From Magnolia sinica (Eukaryota > Streptophyta > Magnoliopsida > Magnoliales > Magnoliaceae): a stretch of DNA of 64,000 bases. The position numbers and the translations under genes were made by a program. This document shows, one piece after another, positions 35,193 through 46,997 of the stretch. Position 1 is the stretch's first letter. Each line of letters starts with the position of its first letter. The notes beneath the pieces were generated by a model, which worked only from the letters and a program-made list of their open reading frames with translations, did no database searches and was not told the DNA's origin. The stretch spans positions 4,960,001 to 5,024,000 of the forward strand of contig NC_080577.1 of assembly GCF_029962835.1 (NCBI RefSeq). The letters are read 5' to 3'.

Positions 35193-38100
35193 GTAATCCC
35201 CAGTTTCATATTTTCAATCCAAACCCTAAGGGCTCTTTTGGCAGCATGGATTTAGAGGGATTTGTCGTTTTTTTTTTTTTTTTTTTTTTTTGCATTCCCA
35301 CCTCAAAGCTAATTTACAAAATGCACACAATTCCGCAGGTTGTAAAATTCACTGGATTCCACAGGATATAAAATCCATGCTGCCAAACGAGTCCTAACTC
35401 TCTCTCTCTCTCTCATCGTATTTCTCTGAGTTCTAATGTTTCTCATGCTCATGGAGAAATTTGTCTTGCATTTGACTCTTTTTTATCCTTTGTAATGCTT
35501 CCACATTTCTGATATCGTTTTTTTACCTTTTCGTATTTCCGAATTAGCACTAGATTTTTTTTAAAAAAAAAATTAAATCAGATCTGTTGTGGTACATTGA
35601 TTGTTTTCTTCACTCTTTATGGGATTTCAAGGAACTCTTTAGAAGGGAAGCTGATTTAATAAGAACGTCCTTGTGTGTTTATTTTTTTAAAGGAAACTTA
35701 ATTCAAATGAGAAGAAGAGCACAATGTCCATCAAATGAGAGGGTAAGATGAACATGGTATATAAACGCAAATCGTATCGAGGGAATGTTCATCGCAAGAG
35801 AAGAAATCTGCTGTTAGTACCAAAATTATAGACCCTTTATGAAATACTCCTTTGCTAACTGGAACCCTGGCTACCGGCAGTTGTAGGAAGAACACTGGTA
35901 CCAAATCTCAAACCCCCTGTGTTTTCTGTCCCAAATCCTGTGATCCAGATTATGGGTCATGTGTGATTCAGGTTGCTATTACTACTCATCCAAAATTATG
36001 GATCTACATCTTTCAAAAAAAAAAAGAAGGAAAAGAAAAGAAAAGAAAAGAAAGGTTCTATACTCCTAGTGTAGATTAATTCTTATATCTATCTGTACTG
36101 TAGAGGCGGTATTGGGGGAAAAAATGATATTTAGAGAAGCAGAATTCTGGGGTGCAGCTTAGTGAAGAGGGGAAAAAGAGAGAGTATGCACAGTTATTTG
36201 GATGTAAAGAAGGGCAGCTCCCATCACGTTACCTTGGCTTGCCTTTGTGTAGTGGGAAACTGGTGAAACCTTTATGGAACTCTGTGTTGGAGAGATTCCA
36301 ACAGAAGAGCAAACACTTGTCATTTTGGGGTCCCATTATGTTCATTAAAGCAGATCTTTCCAATATGCTATTGTACCTCATGCCGTTATTCTGTTGCCAT
36401 GCTATCGTAAGAAGAAGAAATTTCATCTAGTCAATTGGATCGAGGTGTGCAACCCAAAGGAGAAAGGGGGTCTTGGCATAATATTGCCGAAATTGTTCAA
36501 TTTAGGATTACATGTCAAGTGTTTGGGAGAAAAGGGACAGCTTGTGGAACAATGTTCTCTCTTGCAAATACGGCGAGAAAGATAGAAGGTGGTTCACAAT
36601 GTCATCATCTTCTTACAGAGCTTCAAGAATATGGCAAGCAGTTCTTAAAGTCATGAATCAATTTAGGGCGGGAATCTCCTTTGTTTAGGTGATGGGGCTC
36701 GTATCAGGTTTTGGGAGGACAAGTGGTGTGGTCTGTTTGTCTTGCAGTTCCACAGTTGTACTAGGTGGCTATTTGGATAGATACATACATATACCCATAC
36801 AACTGTACGTACAATTGTACATAAGCTATAGATTATCTTAGACTTCATTAGTTGTACATACGTGTAACTTACACGTAATGCTCTTATGTACAATTTAGGT
36901 ATGTTAATGGGATATTACATACAAGCTTTTAACAATATAGTCGCTAAAATTATCATGGTATTAGAGCCTAATCTGGGCTCTGATATGGATATCGACAATT
37001 GGTAGTTTAGATGCACATTGATGTGAGTGCACATTGGTTTTTATTTCCAGATCCAGTTTGCTAACCATAATTGGATATCCAATCTAATTAGAATATGATA
37101 ATGGAAAAGAAATAGGTCCGACTAGAAAGGCTTGGTGCTCAACAAATTCAGTTAGAAAAGTTGGAGAAATTAGAAAGGAAGTTAGATCTAACAGCATCGG
37201 TGGTGATATGGGTTGCGCAATTAGATTGGGCAATGCTAATAGATGTTAGAAGTTTGGATGAAAATTTGGTAGCACAAAGAGATAGAGGATTCATGAGGCA
37301 ACAAAGTTGGTTCAAATTATGATAGGAATAGGAAAGAACAATATGTTGGAATGAAGGTGCACCATGCACATAATTTGCTCCCACTTGCAGAGTGCCAAAC
37401 ACAAACTAAAAGAAAACAAACTTATGGCTCGAACACCCGTCTTCTCTTAGGCTACCGATGGTGAATATTGCAAAGGAGGTTCCCAAATTTGATAGGCATG
37501 GCTAATGAGGTCGATTGTGGTGGAATCCGGTAATAAAGGTGGCAATAGATGTCGGATCTGGCACTAGCCATGGGTGTAGGGATGTCTTCAGGCAATAATA
37601 TTGGTAGACTTTGGATCTAAAACTGGTAGTGGGCAAAGACTAGTTCTAGATCTAGGATTTGAAGGTTGGAGTCAGTCACGATGGTTGGGGCACTAAAGAT
37701 CTGGGCTTGGAACAAAATTCGAGTGATAGGTTTGGATTTGAGGATGGTAATGTGGGTTCGATGCCAAGATGGGCTGCAATGGAGGCGGAGGACATCGGGA
37801 ACAATTTGTTGGAGAGTGCATGGGTAGATCTGACGAAAACAGAAAGGGATTTCATGATGGTTATTGGTTTTGGGTCGTAGGAGTTACTTTTAGGTTGTAG
37901 GAGACACAGGTTTAGAGATCGTTGTAGATCATGAAGGTTTGGATCTGGGATTGTAGAGGCGAGGGATTCCAGATGGTGATGTTGGAGACTATCGGAGGCG
38001 ACAATCTTAATAGATCCGAGGTTGTAGTTGCAGAGATCTAGTTTTGGACCTATTGTTGGAGATGCAACTAATGCATGATTATAACACATGATTCGTCATT

Positions 38101-41100
38101 AGAATCGACGAATGTCAAAGGTGTAGATGATGGCGATGGTTTCTGGTTGTGGGATCCGACAAATGCTGGTGGTTGTAGACGAAGGGCCAAACAATTGTGG
38201 TAGCTGTGAGCATATGAGAGACGAACAAGAATAGATGGGAGTAGATGCGAGAATCAGATATCCTCCTGGTGGTAATGCCGGTTGCTTTGGTGTTTCAGAT
38301 CCCTGTTCGTGGGCTCTAGTGCTAACAAACGGATCAGATTGAAGTTGATAATCATGAGATCTGGGATGAACAATACTACCAAGAAGGATGGTTCAAATAG
38401 GTTGTAGATGTGGAGATGGAGATGAATGGTGATTAGATGTGCGAAATTTCAATGAGGAAGAAGGCCGTTGATTTTGGTTTGAATAGGGACTGATGGATGA
38501 ACAATACTACTAAGAAGGATGGCTCAAATAGGTTGTAGATGTGGAGATGGAGATGGATGGTGATTAGATGTGCAAATTTTCAAAGAGGAATAAAGCCGTT
38601 GATTTTGGTTTGAATAGGGACCGACTGTCTAGATTAGACTTTAATATCATGATAGTTTAAGGGACTATATTGCTAAAAGCTTGTATGTGGTATTTCATTG
38701 AGATATCCAGTGTTTGAATTGTCGACGAGAAATCGATAATATCGGCGATATTATCGGTATCGTTGAACCGGCGATACCGAAACCCCAAGTTTTCTTTTCT
38801 CTTCTAAATGTTGATGAAATATCGGTGATATTTTCGATTTTATCGAAAAAATAGCTATTGTTCTCCTTATTATTGAAAAAAATTGAAATAAATATAAAAA
38901 TATATATACAAAAAAGATCTCTTACCTTCTTTTTCTCCCGATCTACCTGCGGAAGTGGATTTTGGCTAGATTTAGTGGGCCAATCGCTGTTGATAGCTCT
39001 GAATTTTCTGAGATAAGAAAACCCTTTTAAAAAACCCTTTTGTTTTCTTCAAAGAAAGAGATTTGAAAAAGAACTTGATTTCACCAAGATTTACGGAGAT
39101 TTCAGTTCGGATTTGAAAAAGAAAAAGATAAATTTCTGGAAAGATTTTTTACGGAAGATGAGATTGATTGCGATTTTCCGGAGAAGAGGAGAAATTTCGT
39201 AAAAACGAAATCTCTCTCACGTCCGGGAGGGGATTAGCTACTGGCGGGTTGAGTATACTCACAGTCACAGGTTGAGTAGCGAGACTAGCGACTGAAGTGA
39301 CGTCGGCAAGTTCCGTGGGCCCCACCATGATGTATGTTTTGCATCCACACCTTCCATCCATTTGGAGAGATCATTTTAGGGCAATATCCAAAGAATGAGT
39401 TAAATCCAAAGCTCTAGTGGACCCCAACACAAAAAACAGTGGGACAGTGACACCCACCGTTAAAAACTTCTAAAGGCCACAAAAGTTTTAGATCAAGCAG
39501 ATATTTGTGTTTTCCCTTATTTAATGTCTTTTTTAACTTTTGAACAGGTTGGATTTCAAATAAACATATGATGGGCCTTAGGATAGTTTCAACGGTGGGA
39601 ATCACTCTCCCTGCTGTTTTCTTTGGTGGGGTCCACAATAGATTTTTATTTGATTCATTCTTTGGTTCATACCCTAAAATGATATCTAAAAATGGATGGA
39701 CGGTGTGGATATAACATATACATCATAGTGGGGCCGCAGAACTTGGTGACGTCACTTCATTAGCCGACTGGCTACTCAACTTGTTAGTATCTATCTAATC
39801 CACGTCCTCTCACACCAGCTGTATAGCTGCTGTATACGTAAGCAAGTTCTGTGGGTCTGATCACAAGGTATTTGTTATATCAAAATCGTCCATCAATTTG
39901 GCGAGCTCTCTTAAGGCTTGAGACGAAAAATAAGACAAATCTAACTATCATGTGGACCACACTGCAAAAAGCAGTGGGAGATTGAACGTCTACCATTGAA
40001 ACCCTTTTTGGGGTCACAGAAGTTTTGGATCAATATGAAATTTGTTTTTCCTCTTTATTTAGGTCTTTGTGACCTTATGAACAGATTGGATGGAAAATAA
40101 ACATTATGGTGGGCCCTACGAATTTTTTAACAGTGAAAATCATTATCTCCGCTGCTATTTGTGGTATGGTCCTGATGATCTTTGGACATGATTCATTTTT
40201 TGGATAATGCTCTAAAATGATCTCTAAAAATAGATGAACGATGTAGATATAATAAATACATTACTGTGGGGCCCATGTAACTTTGATCTCCTTTGAACCG
40301 TTCGTACAACTCGGAGCTCGAGCAACGTCAGAGCACGTCTTCGCACGACACGAACCTGCAGCAGCTATATAGCTAGTGTGTGGTACACCAGCCAATCCGC
40401 TTCCAGTTTTAAGGGAATGGAATCCGCTTCCAATTTAATGGTGGGATTTAATCGCTGTTGTTTCCTTTGATGTGGTCCACTTGAGATTTGGAACTACCTC
40501 ATTTTTTGGACCATGTACTAAAATGATATGCTAAAATGGATTAATGGAGTTGATTTCTCGCATATATCATGGTGGGCCCACGGAACACTCTCTAGTAGCC
40601 ACCTCGTTATTCACAACATGATAAAACACATGGGATATGGTGGGTACCACAAAGTCCTTACACCACCTGGAGGACTTGATTTGGCTAGTGACGTTGCCAC
40701 TATCAAGATGGCTAGTGGTTGGTGCTATGTGGGCCTAATCATGATGTATTTATTTATCCATGCTGTCCATCTATTTTTTCAGATAATTTTAGATCTTGAT
40801 CCAAAACATCAAGCACATATAACTCTCAGGTGGAACACACCACAAGAAATAGTAGCAATTGAATGTCCACCATTAGAAACCTCCTAGGGTTCAATGTAAT
40901 GTTTATTTGACATCCAACCTGTTGATTAGGTTATACAAACTAGTTTGATACAAAATTTGTGGCCCTTGAGAAGTTTTTAATGGTGTGCATTCAATCAACA
41001 CTGTCTTGTGATGTGGTTCACTTGAGATTTGGATCTATCCAATTTTTGGGCTTATACCATGAAATGATCTGGAAAGTTGAATGGATGCGTCAATATGTCA

Positions 41101-43135
41101 AACAAGTGCCATATCCAAGCCATCAATCACGAAGTATACCATAGATTCCATGTCCCAAGAAAGGTGTACTTTTTTAGTTCATTAACTTTTACATGTCCTT
41201 ATTATTATATGTTAACAGCATTGTATTATATGAACTCATTTTGATTACAATTGGAGCGATTTCTTATGGCAGCATATGTTTTTTGGGTCCCATTAAATGA
41301 AAACTTATTATTTAATGCATTTTTTTTGGTATTTTTTTAATTCCTAAATATGCAAATATGTGTATTTAGGCATGCCCTGAAGTTTTACTGAAAAATTCCA
41401 TCATTTTCCCCATTAGTCGTCATTTTTTTTTATTTTCTGCATTTCCGGTTATCGGCGATAACGATAATATATCTTTATCTCCAGTCAGTGGAACTTGTAG
41501 TGATACCGACAACTCGAACACTGGAGATATCTAAATTATATAAAAGGGCATTATGTGTATCCTATGCGTATGTACAATTAATGAAATCTAAAATAACATC
41601 TAGCTTATGTACAACTTTATGGGTATGCATATGTATCTATGCCAACAGTGGTGATCATTGCTACATGCACCTTGAGGGAGGGGGAGCAAATGGTGTGGAA
41701 TCCTACCTTCGGAAGGGTTCTCCTAGATGTGGAGATTAATGAATATATAAGGATGTTGGAAATGCTTCACAATCATGGAAATCTCATCTTGAAAAGAGAT
41801 ATATGGGTTTGGAAATTTCGTCAAAGTGGATCTTATATGGTGAGATCCTTTCACTCGGCTCTTCAAAACCCCCACTTGCAACTTCAAAAGGATTTGATAC
41901 TTTACATTTGGAAGCACCTAGGTCCTCGCTTGCTAGCGTTTGGTTGGCTTATTGGCAAAAACAAGATCCTAACAATTGATAACTTAAGAAATCGACTGAT
42001 GATGTTTCCTCATGGATGCATCCTTTGCTTGAAAGATGAGGAAAATGCGGACCGTCTCTTCTTGTAGTGCTCTTTTTCCTGGAAAGTGTGGAATAGGTTT
42101 TTTGAGTTGCTGGACACTCACTGGTTCATGCATAGTAAGCGCTCAGATTTGCTAGAAATGTGGCATTTCGCTAGAAAATGAAGGAAGAAAATGAAGATGT
42201 GGTGCTTGGTGCTTTTGTCCATAATATGGTCAATTTGGTTGGAGCAAAATGGTTGAAAATGCAATGAAGAATCCACATGCCCAAAATCAAATGTTTCACA
42301 AGGCTACATGGTTGGTTATGGAATCAGTTAGGTTGGATGCAATGTTCAATAGTAGCATGGTAGAAGCTTTTTAGGGCAGTTGGGGGAATTCCTCTTTTTA
42401 TTGTTAGCCGGTTTCTCATCATTCTTTTGTTATCCTTTCTTTTGTTTTCTCTTCAATAAAATTTTCAGTTAATCTTATAAAAAGAATAGAAAAAAGAAAA
42501 ATTAGAATGTGGAGATTTATGCAACATCATACATACATATATAGAATATTATGCATGTGACCTATACTAATAATTTACCATTTCATATTTAAATCACTTT
42601 ATCAATTCATATATAGAATGTTGTTCTTTTTCTTCTTGTTCTTAATTTTCTGTTTTTGGCTAGAGTCTGTTTTGTCACTTTCTCAGCGGCCCTTCTCTCT
42701 CTGCTTTGTTTTGTTTCGCTTTTTCCCCTTTTAATGATATTGCAAGTTTCCTCTCAAAAATAAAAAAATAAAAAATAAATCAATTCATATATAAAACTGT
42801 AATTTATTTACCTAGTGCATGTACTGAATGGACCCACCTTATATTACCCTTGGAGTACCACACATTGGAGAAGTAATTTACTGGATATCTGTTCCCATAC
42901 CTTGTACCAGAAGGACCTATGATCTAGGAAACCCTGGGCTGAAGGCTGCATAGAAACCCATAAAGATAGCTCTGATCGGCCAAACTGTAACAGAAATTAG
43001 CTCCTATATCAGCATCAACATCGAAATTAAATTTTCCTGGAGCACCCCAGCCCAAGCTTGGCTGTTTGTTGTTTATTTCCCCAAAAGAAACCTTAAAATA
43101 AATAAAAATAAAAAAATAAAATTAAAGTTATAATT

Positions 43136-43166
<31 letters not shown>

Positions 43167-46100
43167 CACGAGTAGACTTGGGAGAGTGGCGAGCTGAGTT
43201 GAGTTGACTGGGATAGTCCATTGCTCATCAAGTCCCCTCGTAATAAAGTTTTTGGTAGAGTTGTGTCAAATTTGATCGATTTGAGTGCCACTAAAAAAAA
43301 AATTGATCGATTCGAGTGAAGTTCTTTCAAGTTTTCAAAATGTGTCATAGACTGATCTTGAACTTTGCTGCTTAGAAACACATCAAGTCCGTAATCCTGT
43401 TTACATTAAAATTAAGCACTATGGTTCCTAGATCTTCCTTGATGCCCAGGTTGTTGCATTCCTTGAGTATCCAAAAAATGATTCTCTTTCGAATGTATTT
43501 CCACCATTTTATGCACACTCCGCCAAACAATTGTCCCAACTCCTACCTTTCTCTCTTATAAAAAGAGTTATCAAGTTTGATAAACACCATTTTTTCTTCA
43601 TACAAGCAATCGTATACTAGCTCCTTGAAAGCCTAAAAATAGCTTCCTTCCAAGTTTGGTGCAACACCAATTTCACTCCATCCAAGCAATCCTAATGTAC
43701 CTCCTTGAAAACCTAGAAGTAGCTTGTTTCCAAGTTTGCTGAAATGCCAGGTACAAGCAATCCTATAGCACCTCCTTGAAAACCTAAAAGTAGCTTGTCT
43801 TCAAGTTTAGCGAAACACCAATTCCACTTCATACAAGCAATCTTTTGGCACCTCCTTGTGAACCTACATGTAGCAGGTTTGAGGCATGATTTGTGCCAAT
43901 GTTGTTCGAGGGTCGAACAAAGGGGGTTCCGTTAGAACTGAAGCCTTGTGTCAGTAGGTTGTGCCTGCATGGAGAGGTTGATCTTCATGTAGATGTAAGG
44001 ACTGTCACCAATATTTTTCTTGTTTCAAGATACCTAGTCCTGCTCTGGGCTTTTCAGTTAGCAACTTTTGACAGCCATTTGGTAGTGCCACAGGTTTTTT
44101 TGTTGAAGACTCAACTAATCCAGCATATTAGGGCAAGAGTGCTTCATCATGTCAAGGATGCTCATATTTTGGAAACCTCATTGCTGGAGAATATCTCATT
44201 GTGACCTGCCATGGGTATCAAAATGTTCATAGATTTGATGCAGAGATTGGAAGTGATTTGAGATTGCTATCCAAAGACCCTGCCAGGCAGGCAGGCAATT
44301 GATCCAGTTGTCATTTTGGTCACCATTATTCTAGTTGCTATTGTGGGTGTATTTCGATGTTGACATGGTGGCTCTTGCTTCGTCTAAGCTGACAGTCCAG
44401 TACTGGTCATGGCATGTTGTGAATCTTCAAGGATTTTATGACCTCTCCCGCACTTTTCTATAGAAAGAGGCACTCTTAGTCGATTCAACTTGTTTAGAAG
44501 CAAAAGAAGAGACAACTATCCTCAAGTTGTCTTGTCTTTGTCCCTCTTCTCAGTCATTTCCTTAATCTTGAGCTGTCAGGCTTGGTTCAGCCTGTTTGCT
44601 TCTAGTATCAGCATCTTCCTTTTTTTTAGTATTCTTTTAGCTAGTCTACTTAGAATTCCATAAATTCTAAAGAAGCGTACCCCAATTTGAATAGAACTCA
44701 TGTATCCTATGTAGCAGAATCATCATCATCGGTGTGAAAATGCCCCTGCATTAATCACCCTCCGCTCTGATACCACTTTGATGCAAGACAATTAACCACT
44801 TGCTCTAAAAGCTCAAACTGATAGAGCATGGCGAATCAATCCCTTTTATCTCATAGCCCAGGCCCCACATCTCATGAGTTAGGACCTCGGCCGAACCCCC
44901 CTTGTGGACCCCACTTCACATGGGTCACACGAACACCACCCGCCTTACACGGGTGGGGCCCGCCTCACATGGATTGCCCACCCCGAGTGTGCCCCAGCAT
45001 TCCACAGGCCACCCCACTCGAGCCCGTTTTGAAAATGTCCCTGCATTATAGCTCTTGGGGCAAGTTTCGAGGCCCAGGCCGTGGCCCTATAGGGCCTGCT
45101 GCTTGGCCCATTGCGACCCCTAGAAGAGCATACATTTGTCGAGGAGTTTCATTTTGGTCATAATAGTCCATGCATTGGAATAAATAACTTGTGCTCTCTT
45201 CATATTTCACTTCTTATGCTGTATTATAGCTTTGGCGAATATTATCCCCTGCATATCTCTAAAAATCGAGATCAAATTGTATTTGATCATGTCTTCTCTT
45301 GTCAATATCATTTTTTCTTCTAAAGGATGAAAATGGTTGAATTCTTGGTATTGTTAGCTCATGTAAGAATCTAGCTATTTCTTTGCAGGTCTTGTTGACA
45401 GAGTTTCGAAGCCTTCCTCCATTATTTCAAGAATCGCCTAATGCTATTCATGAGCTGACACTTGCAAGTAATAGTCTTAAACGCCTTTTTGTTATGCTTT
45501 GTCTTTCCTCCAGTATGACATAGTAGGAAGTGTTCCTAAAGCATCCAGTTTGTGTGGGTGATGTCTGTATTTTTTTAAATTTTTTATTCACAGAAGATCG
45601 GGATTTTCTTGGCTTTTATTACTCTTCTTTATTTTCTGTGCACTCGCCGGTCAAATAAACCAACTTTCTTTTCCAAAGGAACAAATAACGAATCTTATCA
45701 TGTAAAAGAAGTCTGGATTGTTTCAATAATTTCACAATAATTTTATCCACGAGAAAGAGTTTCGAAGGAGCACAGTAATCAGAGTGGAATTTCTGCCATT
45801 TCACTAATCTTTCTCTTCACGTGAGGCAATGATACATCTAACTAGAAACTCCTTATGGCCCTCGTAAGAGCTTCACTGGTGTCTCATGCTCAACGGGGCA
45901 AACTAATCTTAAAATTTTCTCAGGCCCTGCCAGAAACTGTGGCTTGAATGAAGTGGAAGCCTGGGCCTTGCTTTGCAGATTGACAATCTTTCACAGTTTT
46001 TTTAATGGTCCATCATGCTTGAGGGAAACTCTTGTTATTCAGTGGGTGATCTCTGGATCTTTCATTGTAAGGTAGCAGATACATTAAGAGGTCTGAGTGT

Positions 46101-46910
46101 GGGTGGTGGAGTTAAACATTTCCTTTGTTCATGCCAGTTGTTAGCTAACTCCGATGCAGACTGGTTGGCTAGATAAACTGTTAGTTGAGCTTGCTGCAAG
46201 TGTCTGATTTGCTCCTTTTGGTGGTAATAGCTCTCAGCTTTGGCATTTTTATTTTGTTTTATTTTCCCCTTACTATTACAAAATTCTTGTTATTGATTTG
46301 GGTGCGTTTGGTTGCACAATGCACCCCAAAACAAAGAAAAAAGCAGCAAATCATGGTGCACTTCAGGTAGCTAACTTTGCTGTTGGATGACATAACTTCA
46401 AGACCTGTTCTAGTCCCCCCTTTATTGTAAACTAAGATAGCAAATATAGATAGGTACACCTGGGTTGTTGATAAACAAATCCACATTTGCCAAAAATCGG
46501 GGAGGCCAATATGGATATGAGAGTCCCATCTCTTTCTTTTTTCTTTTTTCTTTTTTTTTGTAGGTGTTTCACCTGGTACTTAGGAACCATCAGAAAATTG
46601 CTTGGAGTTCAGAAAATAACAAACACGATCCAGTGTGATATTGTTAAACTGTATGTTTCTAGTATCCATGCAGTATTTGGTGTTGGTATCATATCTTGTG
46701 GACACGAAAGCTTGAATGCTTGATCGAGTGCTCTGATAAGGACAACCAAGTGGACAGGGATGGCCGAGTGCTCAGATAGGGATGAACGGCCGAGTGCTTG
46801 GACAAGGAAGGACAACCGGCAGGGACGACCGATTACTCGGACAGGGAAGGACAATGGGAGAGAGAGGGTCGGCTAGGGTAAAAAAAAGGAAAGGGAATTT
46901 AGGGCGATAT

Positions 46911-46997
<87 letters not shown>

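Larger units (their letters stand above)
38708..41523. mobile_element. non-autonomous hAT element, 2.8 kb, in RPN12 intron 1
   Basis: Ends are CAGTGTTTGAATTGTCG and, read from the right, CAGTGTTCGAGTTGTCG (15 of 17 identical). A perfect 8-bp target duplication GAGATATC lies at 38700-38707 and 41524-41531. Subterminal sequence is rich in CGATAATATCGGCGATA-like words at both ends. No transposase is visible. Most of the body (39222-41100) is made of long-TIR elements, which inserted into it or were captured. Confidence 0.88.
36770..41647. mobile_element. small copia/TRIM-like LTR element with inverted ends, fossil
   Basis: The left end 36770-36955 (about 186 bp, starting TATTTGGATAG, ending ATCA) is followed by TGGTATTAGAGC, close to the initiator-Met tRNA primer site typical of copia and TRIM elements. 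The right end, read on the minus strand from 41647 (TGTTGGCATAG) and skipping the hAT insertion, is a copy of the same sequence ending at 38650, again followed by a primer-site-like word. So the two LTR-like ends face each other instead of repeating directly. The flanks GTGGC (36765-36769) and GTGGT (41648-41652) look like a 5-bp target duplication with one mismatch. The 1.7-kb interior has no recognisable protein domain. Confidence 0.6.

Noticed and set aside
44828-45163. Proline-rich 111-codon frame
   Set aside because: Produced by the C-rich LTR-like relic; composition explains the lack of stops.
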